From NCBI GenBank assembly GCA_039566865.1, contig CM076957.1, positions 5,775,896 to 5,839,895 of the forward strand: DNA of 64,000 nucleotides, given 5' to 3'. This document shows, one piece after another, positions 10,635 through 21,357 of this stretch. The position numbers and the translations under genes are program-made. How positions within the stretch are numbered: position 1 is the first letter of the stretch; every line of letters begins with the position of its first letter. Source of the DNA: Aurelia coerulea. Taxonomy: Eukaryota; Cnidaria; Scyphozoa; Semaeostomeae; Ulmaridae. A model generated the notes under the pieces. It searched no databases and had not been told where the DNA came from. It saw nothing but the letters and a program-made list of their open reading frames with translations.

Positions 10635-11250
10635 CTGGGTGAGTCAATAAAAAGAATCCCCATTTGAAAGGTCATGGCTCCCTGGATATCCAGAGGATGA
10701 TATCGGCAAATATATAGTTTAATGGTAGATATGTTCAAATCCCTTTTAAACTTTACCCGACTGAAATCGGCCACTCCGTTCTGAAATTAGGAAGGATTTT
10801 CTCGAGAAAGCCTCTTCAAGAAACCTTCAAAACGGGTCCAAAATCATGAAAAATTTCCCCAACATTTCTGCCTTACACGGGCCTTACAGCAACGACTTCT
10901 GCACGCGCTACGTGCTATCCTCGTGGGAAGATGAAAAAGTCCCCCCCCCCTGGTATCAATAACCTATTCAGGGGGATTCCATTCTCCCAAGAGGACAAAA
11001 TACATGAATACAGGCGAGTGTCATCAATTTTAGGAAGGAAAAGCAAGGAAATTCTGCTCATTGTTTTCACTCGTTTTCACAGGGTTTTGGAAGGGGCTTT
11101 CTGCAGAAAATCTCCTATATCCACGGGAAGGATGGGTAAATTACTGAACTTAATTGAACATATTGGCAATACAACGAGATAGTTTTCAATAGTATTGCTT
11201 TAATTCAGGGAGGGCTTTCCAAACGGGGATTCTTTTTGTGACTCACCTGG
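10635..11250. mobile_element. TA-flanked palindromic MITE, CTGGGTGAGTCA type, nested
   Basis: CTGGGTGAGTCAATAAAAAG to GTGACTCACCTGG, with TA on both sides. Same family as 22,858-23,491 (shared GGTCATGGCTCCCTGGATAT and a poly-C run near 10,941). It is inserted in the hAT-like MITE at 9768-11456. Confidence 0.8.
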
Positions 11251-11256
11251 TAGTTT

Positions 11257-11633
11257 ACGATCTAGAAATTTGATGACGTCAATCCTCGAATGAGTTTAAA
11301 GATAAAATAGGCTGTAATTTCAAAAGTATTCAACATTTTAGAAAAGTCCAACGGTAGAATTATAGCCAAGTAGCTATTGTTTCTTTCAAGCCATTCAATT
11401 AGAAAAAACAGGTTACAGAATTTTGCACGAACCTTCTTAAAGATTTGGAACTTATGGTGTACAAAACAAAGGATATAAAAACAGAGAACAATTAGATTTG
11501 GTCGACTGTGGCTTGGTTATAAAGCTTCTAAGGTTTTCATCAAGCTTTTTATCAATAAAAAAGATGTATTTATTATGTTTTACCTTGAATGAATTCGTCA
11601 TTTTTAAGTGTCTTATTTATTCATATCTTTTGG
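11257..11633. other. End of hAT-like MITE and AT-rich spacer
   Basis: Up to 11,456 this is the resumed hAT-like MITE. Beyond it I see only AT-rich sequence before the poly-G repeat. Confidence 0.4.
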
Positions 11634-11940
11634 ACCCCCGGGGGGGGGGGTACTTGTCAAGGGAAGTGACGGGGGTGTGTGGAAAACCTCTCCACACCCT
11701 GCACCCTGTCACATAAAAAATGGGCCAAAAGTATACCCTGTCGCATAAAAATTTGCCTCTAAATAAAAGAGAAAAACGCGATTTTTGCTTGTGATACCCT
11801 GTCGCATAATTTTCTTACCTATTATAATACCCTGTCGCATAATTTTCCTTCGAAAAATACACCCTGTCGCATAATTTTCACTGCAAAAGGACACTCTGTT
11901 GAGCGGCACATCCCGTCAGGTCAAGCATGGGAGTACCCCC
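11634..11940. repeat. Poly-G-bounded repeat with CCCTGTCGCATAA units
   Basis: Opens with CCCCCGGGGGGGGGG then TACTTGTCAAGGGAAGTGAC and closes with TCAAGCATGGGAGTACCCCC. Inside, CCCTGTCGCATAA recurs at least four times at irregular 35-50 bp spacing. Two more copies lie at 12,786-13,270 and 52,620-52,800. No coding capacity. Confidence 0.8.
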
Positions 11941-12785
11941 CGCAGGTTTGGAACGGCAGTGAAAGAAATTTACACGTCTACTACGTTATTGGTTATATTC
12001 AAATTCATTGAAATCAATGTATTGGAGGCACTGAGTACGGTTTTGTTTGTAAGTCATACAATGAATATCAGCATTTGTTTTGTTGAATCGATCGTGCCGT
12101 TCTAAAGTTTTGAATCTTGCTTGGAAGCGGTTTTTAAAATTTCTTGAAAAATGGACTTGAAATTTTGCAAGCTGCAGCAGGGCCCTAGGAAGCCGCTTCT
12201 GATTGGGGGGCAATTGTTCTTGAAACAATAGAGATCAATACATCCAATTAATGCTTGTGATGTGACACCCAATTGATGCACCATTGTTTTCAAAATTATT
12301 GGGGGGCTTGAGTCCCCGATAGTCCCCCTGACCCCGCTTTCTACGGCCTGTGCAGATTAGTGGCAACGTGCACGACTCTTTGGAGGACAAAAGGCTAATT
12401 TTAATCCCTTGCGTGCAAAATTGGAGGGATGACCAATTCTCAAAATATGAAATTTGACGAAATTTTAAAGAAATTTCTTATTTTACCTCTCGCCAAACGG
12501 CGAAGCCTTTTTTGTCAAAATTTTCAATTTTAACATTTATTTAAATCTTACAATCAGAAAATTTTTTGGCGCAAACAAACTTTGCGAGTTTATAGACGCA
12601 CGTGAATTGAAACGGTTACTTCACCGATATTTAAGAAAAGCAGGCATGAAAAGATTTTAATGATACGCACAAATTATGAAGAATTCAACAAATTCTAATA
12701 TAATTGCATAATACATGGGATATAAGTTTCAAAGCATCAATTTACGCATTTTAATGACTAAATATGGTTACGTCGTAAAAGGTAC
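11941..12785. other. Unassigned AT-rich stretch
   Basis: No gene seen. A short G-rich repeat block around 12,200-12,350 (GGGGGGCTTGAGTCCCC) resembles repeats found elsewhere in the window. Confidence 0.4.
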
Positions 12786-13270
12786 GAAATGGTGCCCCCA
12801 TCACCATCAGAGGGTTACTTAGCCAGGGAAATGACAGCAGTATGTGAAAAACCCTTTACCACCCTTACCCTGCTCCACTCCATTAGAACATTGTGCCAAA
12901 CGTATACCCTGTCTCATAAAAATTCGGCAAAAGTACAATGGCCCTTTTTGTTTACGACACAGGGGCATTTTTTAACTCTCAAAAAATCTCGTACACAATT
13001 GGCAAAGTCCTTTTGTTTGTAATAAAAATCTTTCATAAATCCTTTAAAATCCCTTTGTTCTGAAACAATCCCACGCACACTCTTTTTGAAGGAGTGGAAT
13101 GCCCCTCGTGTGACACCCCGTCTCATAATTGTCAGTCCTTTATGACACTCGGTCTCATAATGTTCTTTCCACTGGAAACACCCTGTCCTAAAGTTCTAAT
13201 CGGTAAAAAGGCACCCTTTTGAGCACTGAGCAGCACATCCCGTCCGGTCAAGTTCCGGGCAGGGGAAGGG
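12786..13270. repeat. Diverged copy of the CCCTGTCGCATAA repeat family
   Basis: Contains GGGTTACTTAGCCAGGGAAA, several CCCTGTCTCATAA variants and AGCAGCACATCCCGTCCGGT, then a long G run near 13,268. It is longer than the copy at 11,634 through internal expansion. Confidence 0.75.
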
Positions 13271-13334
13271 GGGGGGGGTAATTTAATCTGAAATTTAAAA
13301 TTGCAAACACCCGGAGTGGGTATTCTTATATTTG

Positions 13335-13610
13335 ATCCCCGGGGGGGGGGGTAACTTAAGTTCTCCGTGGTACGGGGTTGTGCCATTTTTTAGGGTACCT
13401 TTTTATGATGGATTCCGGATTTATGGGTATGATTTTCAACAATTTTTTATATTTTCCGGATTTATGGGTATGATTTTTTGTAAAAATTCATTTGCGGTTG
13501 AACTTTTTCAGCCTTTTTGGATCTATGGGTATACTTTTCAAAAATTTTCGGTTTTATTGGTATACTTTTCAGAAATTTCTCGGATTTATGGGTGGTAGTT
13601 TTTCGCATTA
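13335..13610. repeat. Poly-G-bounded repeat with GGATTTATGGGTATGATTTT units
   Basis: Begins with CCCCGGGGGGGGGG and GTAACTTAAG, then carries about five degenerate units around TTATGGGTAT. It resembles the neighbouring families in end structure but has a different internal unit. Confidence 0.7.
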
Positions 13611-13947
13611 CATGTATTTATATTATTGCCAAATAAAATGTCCCATACAAGTTGCTAGTTGACTAAGTTCTACAAAAACCTTCTAATAGTCGAATAAAAA
13701 AATGTGCGACGTTTGAAAAATCTGCCAGATTTAGCGTTGCTACTTGTCTTTAAATTCCTTTAATTTCTTCAGTTGTATCAACAGCCTAATAGCTTTTAGC
13801 AATAATAACGATCATGCTAAATCAGGCGAAAGACTTTCTTGTAAACCTCATATCTTGAGACATCACAATCTTGCCTAGTATTCTTAGTTTGTATCTTTCA
13901 TGTTAACTGATTTGTACAATTTCTAGTGAGATCAACCATGTTGAAGA

Positions 13948-14368
13948 CCCAGGGGGTGGGGTACTCCCTAACTTTCAATACCGTGGGGTCCATGCCATTC
14001 TTTGCTGACCCCTAAATATTAAGCCTAATGTTTTGGGGACCCCAAATATTGAGTCTAATGTTTTGGAGACCCAAAATATTGCTATCTATTTCTGGGGCCC
14101 CTAAAATGTTTTTGAATGATTTTAATTAAAGCTTCTTGATCTTTCTCAGTTTTTGAATAATACCAAAACATTTATCTCATGATTCACAACTTCAGGGCCA
14201 AATTGCGCCATTCTTCCTTTCTTCAGATTTGCAGACCCCAAATATTGAATGTTGGTCCATGTTGTAATTCACAGACCCCAAATATTGATTTAATGTACAA
14301 TTTCGGATCCAAATATTGACATGGACCCTCCCGTATTGAAAGTCAATGAATACCCCCCTGGGGTTGAA
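13948..14368. repeat. Repeat with TIRs and GACCCCAAATATTGA units
   Basis: Left end CCCAGGGGGTGGGGTACTCC then CTTTCAATACCG; the right end is the complement with CTTTCAATACGG. GACCCCAAATATTGA recurs five or more times. A third poly-G family with the same design. Confidence 0.75.
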
Positions 14369-14619
14369 GAATTCGAATGTAAGAAAGACAAATCTGCTCA
14401 AAGTTATATGCAATTTCGTAGTATGTTTCAAAACCAGTTAGCTAATAAAATTTCATAATTTTACCGACTGACAGCCGTTGATAGGATATTCAATATTCCA
14501 AAATTTACTTTGATCTTTAGTACAGCGCCTCGAGAAGAAAACTTAAAATTACCTTCGAATGCTGGCAATTTTCAAAACGTCGAAACTGTTTATGACTCAA
14601 TTGGTGCTCATCTGGTACT

Positions 14620-15080
14620 CACCTGGGTACCAGACTCTCTAAAAAAATGAGTTTGAGACTGACTACACGCGATACGGGCACAATTTGAAAACGGTTAAAA
14701 TGTGATGGATATGCCTCCTGTTCTCACAAGAACGGTACATTTTTGCTGGCAGATTTTGAAAACGGTAGAATTTGAAAACGGAACTCTAAACCGGCACATT
14801 TTAAAAACGGCATCGTGTGAACACTCGAAAACGATGAAAACGGACAATTCTCGATGCTTTCTAAACAAGGCTGATCGATTCTTAAGGTGCAGGTACATTT
14901 CTCAGGCATCAAGTTCTCGGGATGATTGCAATGACTATGTTACCGTCAAATTTCCTACCGTTTTTCCAATTGTGCCGGTATCATGTGAAGGCTGGCTAAA
15001 TTTTGCTACCGTCACATTTTTCACCGTTTTCAAATTGCGCTGGACATCTCACTTGTTTAGAGAGTCTGGTATCCAGGTTA
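14620..15080. mobile_element. MITE with CCTGGGTACCAGACTCTCT ends
   Basis: Left ACCTGGGTACCAGACTCTCT pairs with right AGAGAGTCTGGTATCCAGGT. The interior also pairs, with GGCACAATTTGAAAACGGT opposite ACCGTTTTCAAATTGCGC. Several ACGGTANATTTTGAAAACGG-like units occur inside. The ends match the much shorter elements at 16,871 and 46,789. Confidence 0.8.
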
Positions 15081-15317
15081 CCGGTTAAACTACTAAATCA
15101 AAATACACTACGTCGTTCATGACACGGTACGCCAATACGTCAATAGTACAATAGTGCACAAACCTAACCTACCTACTAATACATTTTTCTATGATACTTA
15201 ATAATTGCATAAAACCTTACTTGCATTCTGCATTCATTTGAGTAAAAACTAAAGTCTCCTCGGACAAACCATATCTCATCTCCCCAACAAAACAGCTGTT
15301 GTGTCTTTGTAGCATGC

Positions 15318-15663
15318 TCAAATCCGCATTGGCGTATTTGTCGGAATCATCTCGATTTTGGAAATTTTGCTCGCAGACAAAGATGAAGTGGTTGTGGAGG
15401 AGCGCTTTCTCCGCGAATCAATTTTGATGCAGCAGCAACAACACAGCTTTTTGGCATCTTTGCGGAATTTCTTGTCCATGATGCTGTAGACGGCGGCATT
15501 GAAAGAGGTATGAAGGAGAAGGATGATACCAAGCATTTGTAATACATCCCATTCTGTTGTGATGCTTGTAATGTTTTTCTTGTCGCCAAATTCAAGGTAT
15601 GCGAAGAAGATTTGGTTTGGTAAGGCCAATATGGCGAAGCCGAGAACGACAGCGATCAAGATT
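15318..15663 (-). CDS. Class A GPCR, exon 3 (TM6, TM7, C-tail)
   Basis: Third and last exon seen of the GPCR whose first exon is at 27,016-27,413. The acceptor TTTACCTTCAG precedes A-ATC, completing the AG left by exon 2. TM6 reads VVLGFAILALPNQIFFAYL, keeping the Pro of the CWxP switch but lacking its Trp. TM7 reads GIILLLHTSFNAAVYSIM, where NAAVY replaces the usual NPxxY. Helix 8 is basic (KKFRKDAKKL), followed by a run of five cysteines that may be palmitoylated and a Ser/Thr-rich tail with possible phosphorylation sites. It ends at TGA 15,318-15,320. An 8.6-kb intron packed with repeats separates it from exon 2. Confidence 0.85.
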
Positions 15664-15816
15664 CTGAAGGTAAACAATGAAAAAATCTAAATTAATGGTT
15701 TGTAGCACAGACTTTAAGAATAGCCTCAAATGACGGACTAATTGTAATAAACCCACAAACGCACTATTAGACATGTATTCTGTGCAAAGAAAATTATGAA
15801 CTCATGTAAAAGTATA

Positions 15817-16850
15817 AACATAAGATCCTTTTGGATGATTACAAAGTCTGTCCTGAGCTAAACAAGCTAAGAATATCTGAATATTGATTTCTTCATAACC
15901 CCAAATGATCGTAGATGCTGTTTTTAGCTACAGTCAGAGGGATGAGTGTTGCTGCTAAAGTCGCCTTCAATGGAAAATCAAGCGCCTTGTATAAGAAAAA
16001 GAACCGCATCAAAGGCAACATTTTGGTCTTTATGTCAAACGAGAATGATACGCAAAAATCAAAGTCATTACCCCTAGTTTGCTTAGTTCGTGCACAAAAC
16101 TATTGGTGCATTTGTGTCAAATGAGATGTCATGTGAGATTTACGATAACGCAAAATTACTTATGCAGAACCCAACTGAACGTTTTAATTGTTGCTATTCG
16201 CAGGCATCTAATTTGAGACAAGCAGTCACGAAGATAACCTCTGTGCAGAATGATATGCATGAAGATGGTTTGGTTCAGTGTGATCTCGTGCCTTCCCCCT
16301 GTCAATGGCGCCATTGTTTGCTGGGATTCTGCAACTTTCTGTAGCTGTGTAGGAGGGGGATCCTTCTACCTTCGGTGATGCTGCGAATGCTAGCCTCTGT
16401 GCAGGCCGCCGGTTACATCATCCTCTAAAGTTGACTTATTTGCATAATGAGTACTATCAATAAGGCTAATGATTCGTTCGTTCTAGAAAACGATTGTTTT
16501 GACATAATTGAGCTGCTAATGAAGTCAAGAACGTGCCAATTCTGGGTAAATTTGTTGTTGCGTCAGGGTAAACGTCTTGGTGATTTATCCATCTTAAGGT
16601 GTCAAATCTGTCTAACATGAAATAAGCCGACGTCAAATGTTCCTATAGGATCGCGGGAAACTTCTGTCTTGTATGCGCTTTATGTGCGCTTTCTTTATTC
16701 CAGTGCCAATTAGCTGAGATAAAACGTTAATCAATTGCTTTAACGAGCGTGACGGAAGTGGGTTACTTTCTTTCTTTCTTTCTTTCTTTCTCACTGACTG
16801 ACATCGAATCCCCTTCTTAGATTACAAAGTGGACTTTGTAATCAAAAACC
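15817..16850. mobile_element. ~1-kb repeat, copy A of an inverted pair in the GPCR intron
   Basis: Nearly the whole stretch recurs in reverse complement at 21,358-22,826. GATTACAAAGTC lies at both ends, so it may be a transposon with those TIRs; shared flanking bases (AAACATAAGATCC) extend slightly beyond the left TIR. A short CTTT microsatellite is unique to this copy. ORFs across it are short and unrelated to known proteins. Confidence 0.8.
16767..16793. repeat. (CTTT)n microsatellite
   Basis: About six tandem CTTT units inside copy A; absent from copy B. Confidence 0.9.
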
Positions 16851-16870
16851 AACTTAACCTGTAACTAGGG

Positions 16871-16946
16871 TACCCTGGGTACCAGAGCCAACAAAAATAA
16901 AAAAAAATTTAATTTCTTTAATGTTGAGGCTCTGGTACCCAGGGTA
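16871..16946. mobile_element. 76-bp micro-MITE, palindromic
   Basis: TACCCTGGGTACCAGAGCC and its exact complement GGCTCTGGTACCCAGGGTA flank a 38-bp AT-rich loop. Little more than two TIRs of the family seen at 14,620-15,080. Confidence 0.8.
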
Positions 16947-16950
16947 TAAG

Positions 16951-17339
16951 GGAAAAGACTGTTAATCCTGCAAGAGAAACAACGAATTTACTTGAAACCC
17001 TGAATTGAGAGAAAACAAGTTAATAGTTGCAATAAAGAGCAACGTTGAATGACCAAAATCGCTTTTCGTCGCACACTCGTCAATGAAAGAATTACAACAT
17101 AAATTAATAATCAATGATGGAAATCACGAAACAGAGATCAACTAGGCCCGCTCGGCGCGGCTTCGCCGCACCTCCGCGTTCCTTTTAGCTTCGCTGTAGT
17201 TCGTCTCAGTGGCAGTACTTAAGTGGAAAATACATCTTCGTTAGTTCATTCAATCTCAATACTTAAGTGGAAAATCAAGGAAATGTGCACAAGTGCATTT
17301 TGGGATTGGCTTCTTCCGTGGAAGTTTGGACGTGAAAGA
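16951..17339. other. Unassigned intronic stretch
   Basis: No gene seen. A short G+C-rich patch (CGCTCGGCGCGGCTTCGCCG, about 17,150) stands out from the AT-rich surroundings. Confidence 0.35.
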
Positions 17340-17745
17340 GATGAATCTGCTGAAAAGTTAGTTGCCGTCGTTGTTGTGGGTGCCTTGGTTGTTTCAGTTG
17401 TTTCAGTTGTTTCAGTTGTTTCAGTTGAGTTAATCTAGCGGCGTTTCTTGCCTTATGGACTTAGCTGCCTTGCCATAGCGCTTTTAGTTGCATTAGTTGC
17501 CTAACGGGCCTCAGTTGGTTTAGTGGCCTTACTTACTTTAGTGGCTTCTTGTTTTAGTTTTTGAGTAGATTTAGCTGCGTTTCTTGGCTTAGTGGATTTG
17601 GTTGCGTCAGTACCTTTCGTGCCCTTAGTTGCCTTATTGGCCTTGGTAGCTTTAGTGGGCTTTCTTACGTTAGTTGGCGTCATGTTTTAGAGTGAGTAGA
17701 TCTGGTTGCGTTCCTTGCCTTGTTTGAGTTGGTTATAGCTTGATG
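17340..17745. repeat. Degenerate TTAGTTGCC minisatellite, block 1
   Basis: Hundreds of bases built from short units around GCCTTAGTTGCGTTAGTGG. One minus frame is open as KATK-type repeats, a by-product of the unit. The same unit reappears at 18,385-18,735 and about 19,600-19,730, so one array seems to have been split by the insertions at 17,750-18,385. Confidence 0.75.
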
Positions 17746-17749
17746 CTAT

Positions 17750-17870
17750 TTCATGTTATTTCATCTTTTTTACCGATGGTTGCCCCTCAGTTATAAAAAC
17801 TGATTTACAGGGGGCCGTGGTAAAACTTAAAATAAGTAATAATTTACAATATATACAATAATTGTTAATC
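17750..17870 (-). mobile_element. 3' end of a CR1/L2-type LINE
   Basis: TTTCATGTTATTTCATC, then ATTTACAGGGGGCCGTGG, parallels the 3' UTR of the LINE at 34,130-35,095 (same ATTTCATTT tail and CAGGGGGCCGTGGCAAAAC). Severely 5'-truncated. Confidence 0.7.
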
Positions 17871-17984
17871 TAACGAAACTAAATTACAATTTGTCATTAG
17901 ATGATTCATTTTTGCACCTATTTCTTGAATGCTATCAGGGTTGAAAAATGTCTAACTTCAGCACCTTTGGTGGCGTTAGTTGCC

Positions 17985-18385
17985 TTCAGGCCCGATACCA
18001 GCCTTGATTCTTAGGGGGGCAAAAAACCAAAATTTTCTGACGCTAAAATCAACAACAACAACAGCAACAACTCCAGTTTTAGGAAAATACGTTACAATCA
18101 TGCACGAAGGGACTGATGTGCTCCTTTAATGACTATATTTTGGAATTATTTTGCAGTTTTAAAGTTGGAGCCTTCAAAATCAGTGAATATGAAGGGAAAA
18201 ATGCTGTAGATTCAAAATTCATGTCAGAATTTATCCTCGAAAGTCGATAAATTCATGTTCTATGCATCATTTCCCTAGTAAAATGTTCTAAATGTGGGCC
18301 TGTAGCCACATAAAATATCCGACAGGTGGAGTAAAATTTCCGACAAATAGCCGCCCCCAGCCCCCCCCCCCCACTGGCTTCGGCC
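17985..18385 (+). repeat. ~400-bp interspersed repeat
   Basis: GGCCCGATACCAGCCTTGAT through CCCACTGGCTTCGGCCCTG recurs in reverse complement at 33,475-33,900. A (CAACAA)n-like patch and a poly-C run are kept in both. Confidence 0.8.
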
Positions 18386-18735
18386 CTGGTTGCCTTATTG
18401 GCCTTAGTTGCTTCAGTGGACTTACCTATCTTAGTTTGTTGTCTTGTTTCAGTTGTGGAGTTGGTTTTGTGTTGTTTCTTCCCTTAGTGGACTTGTTTGC
18501 CTCTAGTTGTGTTAGTTGCTGTATTGGCCTTGCTTTGATGGCGTTACATACGTTCAATGATATAGAAGTTCCTTCGGTTATATTATTGTATACGTTACGT
18601 AGGATGATTACTGTCGTTGCCTTACTTGCTGTAATTGCTTTACTTGCCCCAAGTAGTTTAATTAAAAAGTTATGGGGAGAATTAGTTGGGTATTGCCCCA
18701 GTAGACTTTGTTGCGTCAGCTGCCTTAGGTAACCT
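18386..18735. repeat. Degenerate TTAGTTGCC minisatellite, block 2
   Basis: The same short units as at 17,340-17,745 (GCCTTATTGGCCTTAGTTGC and relatives). The plus-strand 146-codon ORF across it is hydrophobic and not recognisable. Confidence 0.65.
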
Positions 18736-19590
18736 TAATCCATATGGGCTGGCTTTTTTGAGCTACCATTTATGGGGGGGGGGTCTTTCTACTCTTCGGT
18801 GAAAAACTGCCTTAGACTCACCAAAATTCAATACAACTTGGTTCAGTTATAGAGCAAGTAGTTTGTAGCATGTAGTGCAGTTTGGGTATGGCTGCCACGT
18901 CTTATGAGGTGACAGTGACATCATGAAGTTGAAAATCAGTAAAAATTAGGCTTTCAAAGTTAAATTTGGGTTTAAAGACGATGTTGCATGACTCAATTTA
19001 TCAACATAGCTGGTGAAAAAATATCATTTTATCGAAGGTAACGATTTTGGGGTGATATTTTGAGAGAAATTGGCCAATTCTGATGACGTAATTTGTGCGA
19101 TTGCTTTTTTCAATGTAAAAATAGAGAAAAAGAGGCTGCAAAATGGTGGTAACCTATTAAAAATGCATCCATGGAGTTCATTGAATGGGAAACGTTGGAG
19201 AAAATTAAAAAAATGTACTAATTAGGCCAAAATGGCAGCCAAAATGACATCATAATAAAAGATGCTGACATCAGCAAATTCCAGAAATTCCGGCATAAAA
19301 TGAACGCTCTGCATTTGCATATTCATTCTGTATGTGATGCTTCATAATTCAATCAAATCTTTCCATTGAAATCATGGGAAACAATGATTTTGCTGCTACT
19401 TGCTTCCAAACATGGGCATGTCACGTGACTTGTGAGCTCTATTGTTTAAAAATTTTTCCGTCAAATTGTAGCTAATCAATAATTGGCAAAAGTCAGGGAG
19501 GTCGGGGTGACATAGCTGATTTCCTTTAACAACATGGGAAGTAAAACCTCGAAGGAGGTGGAGAAGCCCGGCTCACATGTGGATGAGGGT
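18736..19590. other. Unassigned intronic stretch
   Basis: No gene or clear repeat structure. A G run occurs near 18,775. This is GPCR intron 2. Confidence 0.4.
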
Positions 19591-19833
19591 GAAGATAATT
19601 GGCTTACTTGCCTTCTCAATTCCTTGTTCTTGGTTAGTTAGTTTTCTACGTCGTTGCATTAGCATTTCCTGCGTTAGCTATCCTAGCTGGTGCCGCCGTC
19701 TTACTTTGTAACGTTAGCTTCGTTTTGTTGTTGTCATTTCGCAGGTCAGTAAATGTTGAATCTATCATTGAAGCTATTGAAACAGTCATCAGGGGAATAA
19801 GCTGCATGTCATCAGGGGTGAATTTAGGGGAAG

Positions 19834-19971
19834 TTGGCAAGGTGCCAAGTGACGTCACAGAACTTGGCACTGTGCCAAGTCACATGCTCAAAACCTGGCA
19901 TTGTGCCAAGTCATGTGACCTACATTGGCAAGTTGCCAAGTAAGTCACGTGACATGGGGGCTAGGCACGTG
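19834..19971. promoter_or_regulatory. Array of four NFI-like palindromes alternating with CRE/E-box sites
   Basis: TTGGCAAGGTGCCAA (19,834), TTGGCACTGTGCCAA (19,864), CTGGCATTGTGCCAA (19,895) and TTGGCAAGTTGCCAA (19,925) each fit the NFI full-site pattern TTGGC-N5-GCCAA, the third with one mismatch. Spacing is 31, 30 and 30 bp. Between them lie TGACGTCA (19,850), CACATG, CATGTG and CACGTG (19,946 and 19,966). It sits in GPCR intron 2. It is equally a minisatellite with a palindromic unit; regulatory function is inference. Confidence 0.5.
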
Positions 19972-20515
19972 ACTGCCCCCAACAACTAAAAGTATCATTA
20001 CCCCACATCTTCGTCGGTAACCATGTAATATGCCCTTCACTTGGTGCCATCCCGGTATTGTAGCATTTTCATACAGGGGGCCCTTGCGAGAAGGACCCAT
20101 ATGTTGCTAGATAAGACACGTCACCTGGGTGGAGGCACGTGATTGCCCCCAACAAATATCCAGTTTAGCACCCTTCTTACTCCTTAGTAACTAACTGATG
20201 TAGTCTTTACTTACTATCACCCCTGTAATCAAGCATTTTCATACAGGGAGCCCCTTATATTCTTAGAAAGAGCACCATTGTGGAGGAGAAAATATCACGT
20301 GATGTGGGTGTGGTCATGTGACAGCCCCCAATAAGTGGTACTAATCGCTGGCACCGACCATGCACCCCACCGCCTCACGACATCGCCCATACTGTTAACC
20401 ACACTGGGGGATTTAACCTCAGAGAGCACCGTTGTGAAGGAGGATACCGCTACCAAGGGCCTGTCAGTCCCTGCGAGGGTGAAAGTGCACGTGACGTGTG
20501 ATGTGACGTCTTAGG
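19946..20515. repeat. Diverged 170-195 bp tandem units with CACGTG boxes
   Basis: CACGTGACATGGGGGCTAGG, CACGTCACCTGGGTGGAGG, CACGTGATGTGGGTGTGG and CACGTGACGTGTGATG start at about 19,946, 20,118, 20,297 and 20,490. The first three are followed by GTGA(C/T)(T/A)GCCCCCAA(C/T)AA and later units share GCATTTTCATACAGGG. Old tandem duplications rich in E-box palindromes. Confidence 0.65.
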
Positions 20516-20558
20516 TTGTTTACCATCGAGCACTGAGTGGACTGTTCGTTGATGGCCC

Positions 20559-20950
20559 TTGATAGCACCATCAAGTGTCGTTAGTAACAATCGGCAGTCA
20601 CTCAAAAAACAATCACCTGCTGAAGAAGGCTGCCAACAAATTTCCCCCGCTGATACCCCAGCAGCAGGAGGTCACCCCAAAACATGGAGTCATTTGTACA
20701 CACAAAGATTTTCCCCTCGATTTTTGGAGACGAAGAGCGAGCTTGCAGGGCACGGGAGAGCTGACATCTCGTCGCCACAAACAGACAAATTCAGCGTTTG
20801 ATCTCACCGTCTCAGCGAGTAGTTATATAGATGCTGCAATGCGCACGACAGTAGTAATAGAAGAGAGCAAGTCAATATTTTTACAAATTAAAGAAAATAG
20901 CAAAGGTGATTTTGAATTGAACCGAGTGAATTGAACCGAGACAATGTGAA
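20559..20950 (+). other. Open stretch without recognised coding
   Basis: A 119-codon frame is open at 20,575-20,934 but shows no recognisable domain and lies in an intron on the opposite strand. I do not call it a gene. Confidence 0.3.
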
Positions 20951-21009
20951 AACATTTTGAGAAAATCTTTAGGAATAATGACAATGAAACTGCCTGTAAA
21001 AATTAATGA

Positions 21010-21057
21010 TTTATCATTATTATTATTATCATTATTATTATTATTATTATTATTAAT
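21010..21057. repeat. (ATT)n microsatellite
   Basis: Tandem TTA/ATT units with one C interruption. Confidence 0.9.
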
Positions 21058-21357
21058 TTATTACAGTGTCTATGTATTTAGCATACTATGCTAATTGGGG
21101 ACACTATTTATTGCTACAAATGAAATTATAATCACCAAATATAAAGTTGTATATAAAATGAATGTTTGAAAAAATAGAGTAGAAAATTGTTTCAACAGAA
21201 TAAACAATTTATAGAGGAGCCTATTTAGCATTGTACACTTGCTTTAATCCCCAGCAGTCCTCCATTCCCTTAGTTCTGTTTTAGGTATTTTCCTTCGGGT
21301 TTGCCCCTTTATTTACTTTTCACGTAGGAATTATAATCACGCACATTTAGTTTGTTG

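Larger units (their letters stand above)
9768..11456. mobile_element. hAT-like MITE copy opened by two nested MITEs
   Basis: CATAGGTTCCAAATCTTT at 9768 and its complement near 11,456 are the ends of the same family as 8468-8992, in the opposite orientation. Internal blocks of that family resume after each nested insert (9914-10494 and 10635-11250): TTATGAATGTCTGCAATATT between them, and AAATTTGATGACGTCAATCC then CCAACGGTAGAATTAT after them. Confidence 0.75.

Noticed and set aside
17501..17683. Minus ORF of KATK/TKGT repeats, histone H1-like in composition
   Set aside because: It is the translation of a degenerate TTAGTTGCC minisatellite.
20575..20934. 119-codon plus ORF in GPCR intron 2
   Set aside because: No recognisable domain, no flanking splice or promoter signals I can defend.
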